From JAFASC01 sp034669505 (GTDB taxonomy: Bacteria > Pseudomonadota > Alphaproteobacteria > Rhizobiales > Beijerinckiaceae), in contig JAXDNJ010000001.1 of the NCBI GenBank assembly GCA_034669505.1, positions 20,144 through 84,143 of the forward strand: a stretch of 64,000 nucleotides of DNA. The letters are read 5' to 3'. Below are positions 50,409 to 58,055 of the stretch, piece after piece. Position 1 is the stretch's first letter; each line of letters opens with the position of its first letter. A program made the position numbers and the translations under genes. The notes under the pieces were generated by a model. It searched no databases. It saw nothing but the letters and a program-made list of their open reading frames with translations, and was not told the origin of the DNA.

Positions 50409-51371
50409 TCAGGTTGTCTGCCGCTGCCAATACCCTTTCCACTGGCGAGACACAGGAATATTCAGGGCAGCCGAGGCGGCCATTAGATATTGTTCGCCGT
50501 TGCTGACCCGGCGGTTGTTCTCGCGCCACGCCATTTCGTTGGCGTAGGCCGAGAGATACGGCCCGGCAATCCTATGGTGCGTCCCAATTTCAGCGCGACG
50601 GAGCCGGGAAAAGAAGCTCTCGGCTTGGTTTGTACAAGCTTCGCCGTCCGAATAGGTCTCCTGATGGTTGATGCGCTTCGCTAGGAAGCGGGAATGGAGC
50701 ACGTCCCAATGCGCGGCTTCGTCGGCATGTAAGATCGTGCCGGGCGCTGTACGTTGCGCGATGGTGGCGACGGCCTGGCCTTCGGCCTTGAATACGAAAG
50801 GCAGCGTGTGGCCGTCGCGCTCGCGCATGACAACCACGACGCGGCGTTTGCCGGTTTGGTTGATCGCAAGGCGCCGATCGACGCGGTTCTCGCGATAGTT
50901 TGCAGGCTTCACGTACCCGCCAAAGTATGCACCGTCGATTTCCACCTCGCCCGACACCGTGCGGCCCTTGGCGTCGGCCGCCACGGCTTCCCGGAGCTTG
51001 TGCGCGAGAACAAAGGCCGTCTTGTATTGAACATCCAGGTCACGCGAAAGCTGTAGCGCGCTATGCCCCTTCGCGCCGTTGACGAAGATCGCGATCGCCA
51101 TGAGGTAGTCGCGCACCGGGAGCTTGCGGCTGGCAAAGAGCGTCCCCGACGTGACGCTGAATTGATGGCTGCACGCCTTGCATTTCCAGAGCGGGCGCGT
51201 CTTGAAGCCGTACACGGCGGCGCAATCGCAGCGCGGGCAGACCGGAGCGCCGTTCGTTGCCGACCAGCGGATGAGCCGGAAAGCGTCTCGGGCTTCCTCT
51301 TCCGACATGCGCGCGACTTTCCCGAGGGAAAGACTGCGGGCAGCGGAGGAAAGGAGGAAGTGCTGAGCCAT
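50409..51371 (-). CDS. IS1595-family (ISXO2-like) transposase
   Basis: A 320-aa transposase. An N-terminal zinc ribbon uses C45, C48, C64 and C67 (CPRC...CKAC) and is followed by the ISXO2-like catalytic domain, with D146 (VEIDGAYFGG), D217 (LHADEAAHW) and the third-site region NQAESFFSRLRRAEIGTHH (from 248). The ATG at 51371 has a promoter 20-50 bases upstream (-35 TTGACG, -10 TATAAC, 17-base spacer). That promoter is covered by the operator half-sites of the divergent XRE gene. Length and domain order are normal and no frameshift is seen, so it is probably functional. Confidence 0.93.
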   Translation of the reverse strand: MAQHFLLSSAARSLSLGKVARMSEEEARDAFRLIRWSATNGAPVCPRCDCAAVYGFKTRPLWKCKACSHQFSVTSGTLFASRKLPVRDYLMAIAIFVNGAKGHSALQLSRDLDVQYKTAFVLAHKLREAVAADAKGRTVSGEVEIDGAYFGGYVKPANYRENRVDRRLAINQTGKRRVVVVMRERDGHTLPFVFKAEGQAVATIAQRTAPGTILHADEAAHWDVLHSRFLAKRINHQETYSDGEACTNQAESFFSRLRRAEIGTHHRIAGPYLSAYANEMAWRENNRRVSNGEQYLMAASAALNIPVSRQWKGYWQRQTT

Positions 51372-51385
51372 ATCGCCAACGGTGA

Positions 51386-51440
51386 TCGTTGACGTTGGTT
51401 ATAAGCGTTGACAATGTTGGCGTCAACGAAAATCGTTGAC
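51386..51440. promoter_or_regulatory. Transposase promoter overlapped by four CGTTGAC operator half-sites
   Basis: Half-sites TCGTTGAC (51386-51393), GCGTTGAC (51405-51412), inverted GTCAACGA (51422-51429) and TCGTTGAC (51433-51440) occur within 55 bases. The last two form the palindrome GTCAACGA-AAA-TCGTTGAC. The minus-strand transposase promoter (TTGACG at 51426-51421, TATAAC at 51403-51398) lies among them. The plus-strand XRE gene begins 30 bases beyond. Repression of both genes by the XRE protein is the natural inference. Confidence 0.75.
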
Positions 51441-51470
51441 CTTGGCGCTTCTTTTCGCTATCGGTCGGGA

Positions 51471-51698
51471 ATGAGACCGGAGCAATGTCGGGCAGCTCGG
51501 GCATGGCTGGATATCGGCCAGGACGATCTTGCCAGCGCCGCCGGCGTCTCGCTTTCCACAGTTCGGGATTTCGAGAAAGGAAGGCGGAATCCGATCGCGA
51601 ATAATCTAAGGGCAATTCAAGCTGCTCTGGAGCAACGCGGGATCGCTTTCGTCGATGATGGCGTGGGAACATCGGGGATCACTTTTTCGTCGCGGTAA
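51471..51698 (+). CDS. XRE-family helix-turn-helix regulator
   Basis: A 75-aa protein with a single HTH_XRE domain: CRAARAWLDIGQDDLASAAG, then VSLSTVRDFEKGRRNP and NLRAIQAALEQRGI. The ATG at 51471 is preferred; the frame upstream runs through the operator region. It is divergent from the transposase gene across the repeated CGTTGAC sites and probably represses transposition and itself. Very short for a repressor, so it may act as a dimer without a sensor domain. Confidence 0.8.
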   Translation: MRPEQCRAARAWLDIGQDDLASAAGVSLSTVRDFEKGRRNPIANNLRAIQAALEQRGIAFVDDGVGTSGITFSSR

Positions 51699-51737
51699 AA
51701 TTCGTGGACGGGATTCCGCGAGTCTGCTACGGAAAAA

Positions 51738-51809
51738 GGTGGACCGGAGGGGAATCGAACCCCTGGGAAGCACGCTTGATGAGGGCAGCCCCCGACCAGT
51801 TCCCGGCCC
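51738..51809 (-). ncRNA. tRNA-like 3' domain (T arm plus acceptor stem), not a canonical tRNA
   Basis: Read on the minus strand, AGGGG-TTCGATT-CCCCT (51764-51748) is a perfect T arm with a canonical loop. It is joined without linker to a 7-base 3' acceptor strand CCGGTCC (51747-51741), then A, CC (51740-51738) and a run of T. GGGCCGG (51809-51803) can pair as the 5' acceptor strand with one G-U at position 3, giving tRNA size. An alternative partner, GGACCGG (51867-51861), pairs perfectly and would give about 130 nt. No normal D arm or anticodon arm fits between. A 10-bp stem (GAAACGGCCC/GGGCCGTTTC, 51813-51822 with 51837-51846) lies in the longer version. It may be a decayed tRNA or a tRNA-like RNA. 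Confidence 0.45.
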
Positions 51810-51867
51810 AACGAAACGGCCCTCTGCGGAAGCGGCGGGCCGTTTCCGCATCTGATTCGTCCGGTCC

Positions 51868-52045
51868 GGGACTCTCGCCACACAACCCCTGCGAGTCGAG
51901 TCAAATATTCCTATGTGCACAAACACTTGGGGGTTTTCACAGGATTATTTCGAGGCTTGAAAGGCCCGTTCTGTTTAATCGAACGCTTTGGACCGTTTCA
52001 CGAAACGAGCTAACCGTTAGTTTGCGAGTCGAGCACGCGATATGC
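51868..52045. other. Non-coding stretch inside the transposon
   Basis: No credible gene. It contains TGCGAGTCGAG twice in direct orientation (51890-51900 and 52023-52033) and a small inverted repeat CGTTTC-AC-GAAACG (51994-52007). Together with the tRNA-like segment this makes about 347 bases without a protein gene. Confidence 0.4.
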
Positions 52046-52273
52046 TCACTTCAAATTAAGAATTCGGCCCAGTTCGAAAGCAGCTTCCTCTGAAGTGACT
52101 TTCGCTAAGATGGATATATCTAATCTGTCGCCGGCATTATTTTTTTGGTACAAGAAATAGCCGATCGATTCCGAATCGGTGATGTTCTGAGCGGCTGCCA
52201 CTTCATCTGAAATGGGCGCGATGATTAGTTGCTCGCCCGTGTTTGACGTGCCGCTAAGATAGTAGTCTGTCAC
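52046..52273 (-). CDS. Unknown 75-aa protein, divergent partner
   Basis: A small, acidic, soluble-looking protein (VTDYYLSGTSNTGEQLIIAP...FELGRILNLK) from a GTG at 52273 with AGGGAG just upstream. I do not recognise the family. Its start codon is only 13 bases from the start of the divergent 239-aa gene, and the two Shine-Dalgarno sequences lie back to back in that gap. Such spacing suggests co-regulation, and an antidote-effector pair is one speculative reading. Confidence 0.5.
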   Translation of the reverse strand: MTDYYLSGTSNTGEQLIIAPISDEVAAAQNITDSESIGYFLYQKNNAGDRLDISILAKVTSEEAAFELGRILNLK

Positions 52274-52286
52274 CCCGAGGCTCCCT

Positions 52287-53006
52287 ATGCCGGACAAAAC
52301 ACACCGCGTCGTCAAGCACCCGAGGCTTTCCGACAACAAGCTCGCCGACTACATGGCGGCTTCGGAACAGGCCAGGCGAGGTATACTGCGGAGTTGCAAA
52401 TACCAAGCAATTACCGCAGTCATCCAGCACATCGACGCAAAGAAAATCATAGCAGATTCAATGGCTAACGGCAAGTTGGATAAGATCAAACTTGCCTCGA
52501 ATTTGGAAATTTACGAAGGGAAGATTACAGACACGGACTTCGAAGAAGAAGTAAAGCAGCACAATATAGACTATATTAAAAATGTGTTAACATTGGGTAT
52601 AGAGGCAGTTAATGGAGAGGAGTTCCAGAGGTGCAAGACTAGTCGGAAACTTGACTTCAATGGGACAGAGATATCCTTCCGTCCGGATATGCTTGTTGCG
52701 CGAACCAACAAGAGAAATAATCGCAAGATCGGCGCTCTTAATTTTCGCTACAGCAAGTCAGCCAAGCTTCCCGAGCGGACCGCGAATTTTCAGTCCGCAT
52801 TGATGTTCGGTGCTTTGAGGGACCAGCCCTTCGAAGCCGAATCAACCCCGGAGCACGCACTTTGTCAGACCATCGATGGCTTTAACGGGAAGGTGCACCC
52901 GGCCCCGTCCAATTCGATTTACCTCTACAACGAGATGAAGGCTGCCGGCGGCTCTGTCGCCCTGCAATGGCCGAATATTGAACCGCCGAGCGGCGCCGTC
53001 GTGTAG
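52287..53006 (+). CDS. Unknown 239-aa transposon-borne protein
   Basis: A soluble, lysine-rich protein with no signal peptide or membrane segment. The codons are more AT-rich than the host, especially at 52380-52740, supporting foreign origin. The C-terminal half has a regular pattern (ALNFRYSKSAKLPERTANFQ, then LCQTIDGFNGKVHPAPSNSIYLYNEM). I do not recognise the family. ATG at 52287 with GAGG at 52277-52280. It lies divergent to a 75-aa gene and upstream of a tiny secreted peptide gene. Confidence 0.6.
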   Translation: MPDKTHRVVKHPRLSDNKLADYMAASEQARRGILRSCKYQAITAVIQHIDAKKIIADSMANGKLDKIKLASNLEIYEGKITDTDFEEEVKQHNIDYIKNVLTLGIEAVNGEEFQRCKTSRKLDFNGTEISFRPDMLVARTNKRNNRKIGALNFRYSKSAKLPERTANFQSALMFGALRDQPFEAESTPEHALCQTIDGFNGKVHPAPSNSIYLYNEMKAAGGSVALQWPNIEPPSGAVV

Positions 53007-53089
53007 ATGGACAACGCCGTCAGTTGCGAAGCTCTTTCGGCGGTGGCACTCTGCCGGTGCGGCAACTACAAAAGGCAGAGGAAAACGCC

Positions 53090-53248
53090 ATGAAGTTTTT
53101 GAGAACCGGCGCGGCGGCTTTGGCCGCTCTCTTGGTCCTTTCGGTCATCGCAGCGAGCGTTGCCGACGCGCGCGGCAGGACCGGCAGCCATCGCTATGGC
53201 GGATACAACAGCCATGGCAAGGGCAGCCACTATTACGGCGGGCGCTAG
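53090..53248 (+). CDS. Tiny secreted Gly/His/Tyr-rich peptide
   Basis: 52 codons. A basic start and hydrophobic core (MKFLRTGAAALAALLVLSV...) end in a likely signal-peptidase site near SVADA. The mature part would be about 25 residues, RGRTGSHRYGGYNSHGK then GSHYYGGR. It is rich in glycine, histidine, tyrosine and arginine, without cysteines. AGAGG lies about 8 bases before the ATG, and a GC-rich hairpin follows the stop. Function unknown; metal binding, envelope binding or antimicrobial action are only possibilities. Confidence 0.6.
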   Translation: MKFLRTGAAALAALLVLSVIAASVADARGRTGSHRYGGYNSHGKGSHYYGGR

Positions 53249-53261
53249 CGCAGCGGAGCGC

Positions 53262-53290
53262 GAGGGGGCGCTCGCCGGGCGAGCGTCCTC
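53262..53290 (+). terminator. Hairpin after the small secreted peptide gene
   Basis: CGCTCGC (53269-53275) pairs with GCGAGCG (53279-53285) and, outside it, GAGG pairs with CCTC (53287-53290). It lies 14 bases after the stop codon at 53248. The following TCTTCC is only weakly T-rich. Confidence 0.5.
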
Positions 53291-53370
53291 TCTTCCTTGC
53301 AAACCTGTCGAATGTCGCGAAGAGCCGTAATTGTTGTGGGGCGCCCGCCGTAGCCGGCGCCCCGTTCCGG

Positions 53371-53547
53371 CTAGGCCGTCTCGCGCGATGCTGTGGGCTG
53401 AGCCGCGCCATTCTCTCGGGACGGGGCCTGCCCCTTCGCGCGGCGACGGCGCTGGACCCTGCAAAGCACATGATCCGGCTCGACGGCTATGATGATGAGC
53501 CGCGCCCCGGTGTTCGCATCGTCAATGTGTTTTCCGACCTTGTACAT
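53371..53547 (-). CDS. Possible 58-aa basic protein
   Basis: The frame opens with an ATG at 53547 preceded by a G-rich stretch (GGGGGTGACA). It reads MYKVGKHIDDANTGARLIII...HVLCRVQRRRRAKG and then becomes low in complexity. The first 35 residues look protein-like with regular beta-type alternation. It lies antisense in the gap between the secreted peptide gene and the membrane protein gene. It could also be chance in GC-rich DNA. Confidence 0.3.
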   Translation of the reverse strand: MYKVGKHIDDANTGARLIIIAVEPDHVLCRVQRRRRAKGQAPSRENGAAQPTASRETA

Positions 53548-53635
53548 TGTCACCCCCATAAAGCGCTCGGGATTGAGCGCGGAAGGATAAAAGCATTATA
53601 AGTTGCGGCGGCAATTTATTGCCGGAGGGGCGCGA

Positions 53636-54196
53636 GTGGAAACCTGGCAGGTGATTGCCCTCGGCTGCGCGGGCGGCGCGTTACCCGATGTTCTGCGGGT
53701 CATAGAGCGGCGGTACGAGCCCGCGCCGGACTACCTGAAACGCCCATTTTTCTGGGTGAGCTTGGGGCTGCTTGTCTGCCTTGGCGGAGGGGCCGCCTAT
53801 TTCCTTTCGCCGACAAGGATCGTCGATGCGCTTGCAATCGGATTCTCTGCGCCCTCGCTTATCTCAGGGCTTTTGGGACAGAAGAGTGCGGCACCACGTC
53901 GGGCTACGCCATCCGAGCTAAAGCGGATTGAGCTGGAAGCGTTCCGCCACCTCAGGTACCTCAAATTCGAGCGGAAGATGCTGCCTCGGGACTTGCGGCC
54001 GCCTTACGAGCATCAGGAAAAAGAAGAGGCGGCAGCGCCTAAGCCTCTCGAAGGCGAGCAGCGGCAGCATCAAAAGCCTCCGGAGCCACAGCCACGGCCC
54101 GCCGTGCGGGACGACGAAATGTGGAGAATAGGCAGGACTGCGCCGTCCCTATTCCGCTCGATCCGCCAATGGTGGGGCGGCGACGATCCAAGGTGA
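53636..54196 (+). CDS. Membrane protein ending in the right terminal repeat
   Basis: A 186-aa protein with three hydrophobic segments (about 4-24, 36-56 and 64-82) and a long, charged, proline- and glutamate-rich cytoplasmic tail (about 85-186). The start GTG at 53636 is chosen for the strong GGAGGGG at 53624-53630, five bases away; a TTG at 53603 is possible. The stop codon TGA (54194-54196) lies inside the 24-bp terminal repeat, so the gene uses the transposon end as its own 3' end. Family not recognised; possibly a cargo-specific membrane factor. Confidence 0.6.
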   Translation: METWQVIALGCAGGALPDVLRVIERRYEPAPDYLKRPFFWVSLGLLVCLGGGAAYFLSPTRIVDALAIGFSAPSLISGLLGQKSAAPRRATPSELKRIELEAFRHLRYLKFERKMLPRDLRPPYEHQEKEEAAAPKPLEGEQRQHQKPPEPQPRPAVRDDEMWRIGRTAPSLFRSIRQWWGGDDPR

Positions 54197-54214
54197 GCTT
54201 GCTACCTAATACCG
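54191..54214 (-). repeat. Right terminal inverted repeat
   Basis: Perfect 24-base inverted match to 48974-48997. It contains the last codon region and stop of the membrane protein gene. Confidence 0.92.
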
Positions 54215-54222
54215 CGAACTTT
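54215..54222. repeat. Target-site duplication, right copy
   Basis: CGAACTTT abuts the right terminal repeat; the left copy is CGAACTTG (48966-48973). The right copy carries the base that restores the host reading frame as TAT CGA AAG TTC GAA. Confidence 0.8.
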
Positions 54223-54404
54223 CGATAGGAGGAGACCGGCGCGAGCCGCCCGCGCACGTCATAGGAGCGCAGCGAATCGGAGAAGGTGCCGCCGAGAATG
54301 ACCTCGCCCTGCCCCGGCGGTTCAAGCCAAGCGCCCGCCTGCGCGCCCGCTGCGACAAGCAGCATGGCGCCGAATGCCAGGATGCGCGGGCAAACGATAC
54401 GCAT
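54215..54404 (-). pseudogene. Outer-membrane beta-barrel protein, 5' part with signal peptide
   Basis: About 63 codons from the ATG at 54404. The signal peptide (MRIVCPRILAFGAMLLVAAG, ending AQAGA) is followed by LEPPGQGEVILGGTFSDSLRSYDV and the break at SSYRKF. The reading frame continues at 48965 on the other side of the transposon. Without the element the gene would encode 260 residues. As it stands, this fragment runs into transposon DNA and would make a short export-targeted stub with a foreign tail. Confidence 0.85.
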
Positions 54405-54590
54405 GGCACGCGAGAGAGTTGAACGAAACCGAACAACTCTGACGTGGGGCGCTGCGGCGAGTCAAAGGCTTAGGCGAAATTACTGACGCCGAGTAGTTCG
54501 AATGCTTGCAGCTGTGGCGAGTTTGAAACGAAAATGGCCGGGCGGAGCCCAGCCATTGAAAAATCTTTGCGAGGGCCTGTGCTCAGTTGT

Positions 54591-55457
54591 TCAGCGCTGG
54601 CCGACCATCTTCTTCGCCGCGTCGAGCACCGCCGTGCGGAATGCGCCTTCGATCGAGACGGCGAAATTGTAATGCGTCGGCGAGAACGGCACCGCGCGGT
54701 AGGGCTTGTTGCTGCGCCAGCCGACAAGGATGGCGCCGAGCTGCATTTGATCCTCGCCCATGAGGACGGCGCCGCCCGAGGCGCCGTCGCCGGTCTCGCA
54801 ATCGAAGGCGAATTCGCGCGTGCCTTCCTGCCCAACGCTCAGCTGATCGTGCAGCTGGCAGGCTTCCATCGACATGCGCCGGCCGTCGCCCCAGTCGATA
54901 TGGCCTCGGGCCACGAATTCGACTGGCGCCTGCACTTGAACGGAGTCGGACAACTGATACGGCGTGACGTCCGCTATTGATTTGCTCAGCTTGGCGACCG
55001 CCCAGTCGTGGACCGCCGGGAACGCGTAGGGATTGGTGCTCCCCGCCTTGATGGAGGTGAGGTCGACCGGCACCCGAATCGATTGCCCATTGAGTTCAAC
55101 GGCGAAGGTGCAGGTCGTGCCGCGGAGCGCGCCTTTCTCGTCGTAGAAAACGTGTGCGGCGGTGGTGATCACATTGCCGACAAGGGTGAGCTGCCCGGCG
55201 CCGTGCGCTTCACCGCATTCGACAAGGCCGGACGCGGCATGGGTGCGCTTCACGTCCTTGACGTTCAGCTTCTGCTCCGCGGCGAAATCCTCGGCCGAGC
55301 GGCGGCTGTTCTTGCCGAAAACGAGAACCTGGGTAATGGGGAGGAAGGCTGAACTGTTCGGAGGTATCGGGGGCGGCAGCGCGCCGGCGGCGGCGGGAAA
55401 AGCCAGTGCGGCGGTGAGTGAAACGCCTACAAGAAGGTTAAGTCCCGACTGCGGCAT
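54591..55457 (-). CDS. Secreted trypsin-like serine protease
   Basis: A 288-aa exported protein. The signal peptide is residues 1-25 (ending AAAGA). The chymotrypsin-fold triad is H102 (ITTAAHVFYD), D151 (VHDWAVAKL) and S227 (GDGASGGAV). Five cysteines may support disulfides. ATG at 55457 is preferred because AGAGG lies 8-9 bases upstream; the ATG two codons earlier is too close to it. It acts in the periplasm or outside the cell; substrate unknown. It is divergent from zapE and follows no operon partner. Confidence 0.85.
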   Translation of the reverse strand: MPQSGLNLLVGVSLTAALAFPAAAGALPPPIPPNSSAFLPITQVLVFGKNSRRSAEDFAAEQKLNVKDVKRTHAASGLVECGEAHGAGQLTLVGNVITTAAHVFYDEKGALRGTTCTFAVELNGQSIRVPVDLTSIKAGSTNPYAFPAVHDWAVAKLSKSIADVTPYQLSDSVQVQAPVEFVARGHIDWGDGRRMSMEACQLHDQLSVGQEGTREFAFDCETGDGASGGAVLMGEDQMQLGAILVGWRSNKPYRAVPFSPTHYNFAVSIEGAFRTAVLDAAKKMVGQR

Positions 55458-55775
55458 CCGCATCCACCTCTTCCTGTTCGGCGTCCAGTCTGCGCGTAAG
55501 CGGTGAAGCTGTACAAGCACCCGCGCAGGAGAACGGCCAAGTTTGGCGCGATTTGGGCGCCGCTGTGGTTGCGTTGCAACATTCCAGAGGCGTCAATCAG
55601 TTATCAACTCGTTACAATTTGAATGATCGCCGGTTACCAGCCGGTTAACGCCTGTCGGGCTTTCCCCTCGCGGTTCTGCTTCGATCCCGCTGCCGCAATG
55701 GTGTGCAGTGCGGCATTTTGCTTGCGCGGCCGCTCTATGACGCGATAGAGCCGCGGGCCGACCTTCGGAAACCTC
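55458..55775. promoter_or_regulatory. Divergent region between protease gene and zapE with CtrA-like site
   Basis: 318 bases without a gene. GCCGGTTA occurs twice as direct repeats one helical turn apart (55629-55636 and 55640-55647). The stretch TTAC-N7-TTAAC (55634-55649) differs by one base from the alphaproteobacterial CtrA consensus TTAA-N7-TTAAC. No convincing sigma-70 promoter was found by eye. Confidence 0.35.
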
Positions 55776-56939
55776 GTGCCGCGCCTCACCGATCGCTATC
55801 AGACGCTTATCCAAAGCGGCCGCTTCGAACGCGATCCGGCTCAGGAGCGGGTGATCGAGAAGCTCGATGCACTCGCGGCCCGCCTCGAAGGCTATCGTCC
55901 CGCCAAAAAAGCCGGCGCCCTTGGCTGGCTATTCGCCGCGCGTCCAAGCGAGCCGATCTGCGGCGTCTACATTCGGGGGCCGGTCGGGCGCGGCAAGACC
56001 ATGCTCATGGACATGTTCTTCGAGACCGCGCAGGTGCAGCGCAAGCGCCGCGTCCACTTCCACAGTTTTATGGCGGACGTGCACGCCCGGATCCACGCGT
56101 GGCGCGAAGAGCGCAAGGGCGGACGGGTGAATGGCGAGGACCCAATCGCGCCCGTCGCTGAGGCCCTGGCCAGCGAGACCTGGCTCCTGTGCTTCGACGA
56201 ATTCACCGTGAGCGACATCGCCGATGCAATGCTTCTGGGCCGGCTTTTCGCAGCTTTATTCGAGCACGGCGTCGTCGTCGTCGCCACCTCCAACGTCGAT
56301 CCGGACGACCTCTACAAGGACGGCCTCAACCGTGCACTGTTCCTGCCCTTTCTCGACCTCCTGCGTCAGCATATGGAAGTCGTGCGCCTCGAAGCGCGCA
56401 CCGATTTCCGGCTCGAAAAACTGCGCGATTCGTCTGTGTACTGCGTGCCTGCGGATGATCGGGCGCGAGCGGCGCTGCAGCAGGCGTTCGAGTCGCTGAC
56501 GGGGAGGCCGCACGGCTCGCCGACGACGCTGCGCGTGCTCGGCCACCCGATCGCGGTGCCGGAAGCCGCCGCCAACGTCGCGCGCTTCTCCTTCGCCGAT
56601 CTTTGCGAGAAGCCGCTCGGCGCGACGGATTTCCTGGCGGTCGCCCGCGCCTTTCATACGATCGTCCTCGACGACATCCCAATCATCCAGGCGAACCAGC
56701 GCAACGAGGCAAAGCGCTTCATCAATCTGATCGATGCGCTGTATGACCGTCACGTGAAACTGATCGCCTCGGCCGCTGCCGAGCCGCAAGATCTTTATCT
56801 CGGGCAGGGAAACCGCGAAGCCTTCGAATTCGAGCGCACCGCCTCGCGGCTGATCGAGATGCGCTCACCCGAATATCTGGCCATGCCGCACACCGCGCGG
56901 GCCGGCGAGGGCGATCTCAGCGGCGTTGTAGAGACGTGA
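55776..56939 (+). CDS. zapE: Cell division protein ZapE (AFG1-like ATPase)
   Basis: A 387-aa AFG1-family AAA-type ATPase. Walker A is GPVGRGKT (68-75) and Walker B LLCFDEF (D141-E142); TSNVDPDDLYKDGLNR is the family's sensor region. ZapE acts at the division site on FtsZ in E. coli; mitochondrial homologues (AFG1/LACE1) act in protein quality control. The start is GTG at 55776. It precedes the mdh-suc block by 112 bases, a common neighbourhood in Hyphomicrobiales. Confidence 0.93.
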   Translation: MPRLTDRYQTLIQSGRFERDPAQERVIEKLDALAARLEGYRPAKKAGALGWLFAARPSEPICGVYIRGPVGRGKTMLMDMFFETAQVQRKRRVHFHSFMADVHARIHAWREERKGGRVNGEDPIAPVAEALASETWLLCFDEFTVSDIADAMLLGRLFAALFEHGVVVVATSNVDPDDLYKDGLNRALFLPFLDLLRQHMEVVRLEARTDFRLEKLRDSSVYCVPADDRARAALQQAFESLTGRPHGSPTTLRVLGHPIAVPEAAANVARFSFADLCEKPLGATDFLAVARAFHTIVLDDIPIIQANQRNEAKRFINLIDALYDRHVKLIASAAAEPQDLYLGQGNREAFEFERTASRLIEMRSPEYLAMPHTARAGEGDLSGVVET

Positions 56940-57051
56940 TCGCCTGATCCTGCGCCGATTTTTTCCGCACGAGAGCGGCTTGCAAGAGGGGTAGCATCAA
57001 GGCAAAGAGGCGCCGGCCCGGCGTGAGCCCCGCGAGAACAGGAAGAGACTG

Positions 57052-58014
<963 letters not shown>

Positions 58015-58055
58015 AGCTCGAATAAGACGCGCCGCCGGACGTTAGAGGGTAGGAA

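Larger units (their letters stand above)
48974..54214. mobile_element. IS1595-family transposon carrying passenger genes (5241 bp)
   Basis: Bounded by perfect 24-bp terminal inverted repeats (48974-48997 and 54191-54214, outer end CGGTATTAGGTAGC) and flanked by an 8-bp duplication with one mismatch. It contains an IS1595/ISXO2-type transposase gene plus at least seven other open frames and a tRNA-like segment. Parts are visibly more AT-rich than the host (for example 49500-49720 and 52380-52740). It has split an outer-membrane protein gene in frame, and the intact repeats and transposase suggest a recent, possibly still active, insertion. Confidence 0.92.

Noticed and set aside
51738..51867. 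Canonical tRNA or tmRNA
   Set aside because: The T arm and acceptor stem are right, but no D arm or anticodon arm can be drawn for the short form, and the long form lacks tmRNA features such as a tag reading frame and is far too short.
51655..52093. Plus-strand frames across the tRNA-like region
   Set aside because: They run through the T-arm/acceptor sequence, have no ribosome site of note and show no domain.
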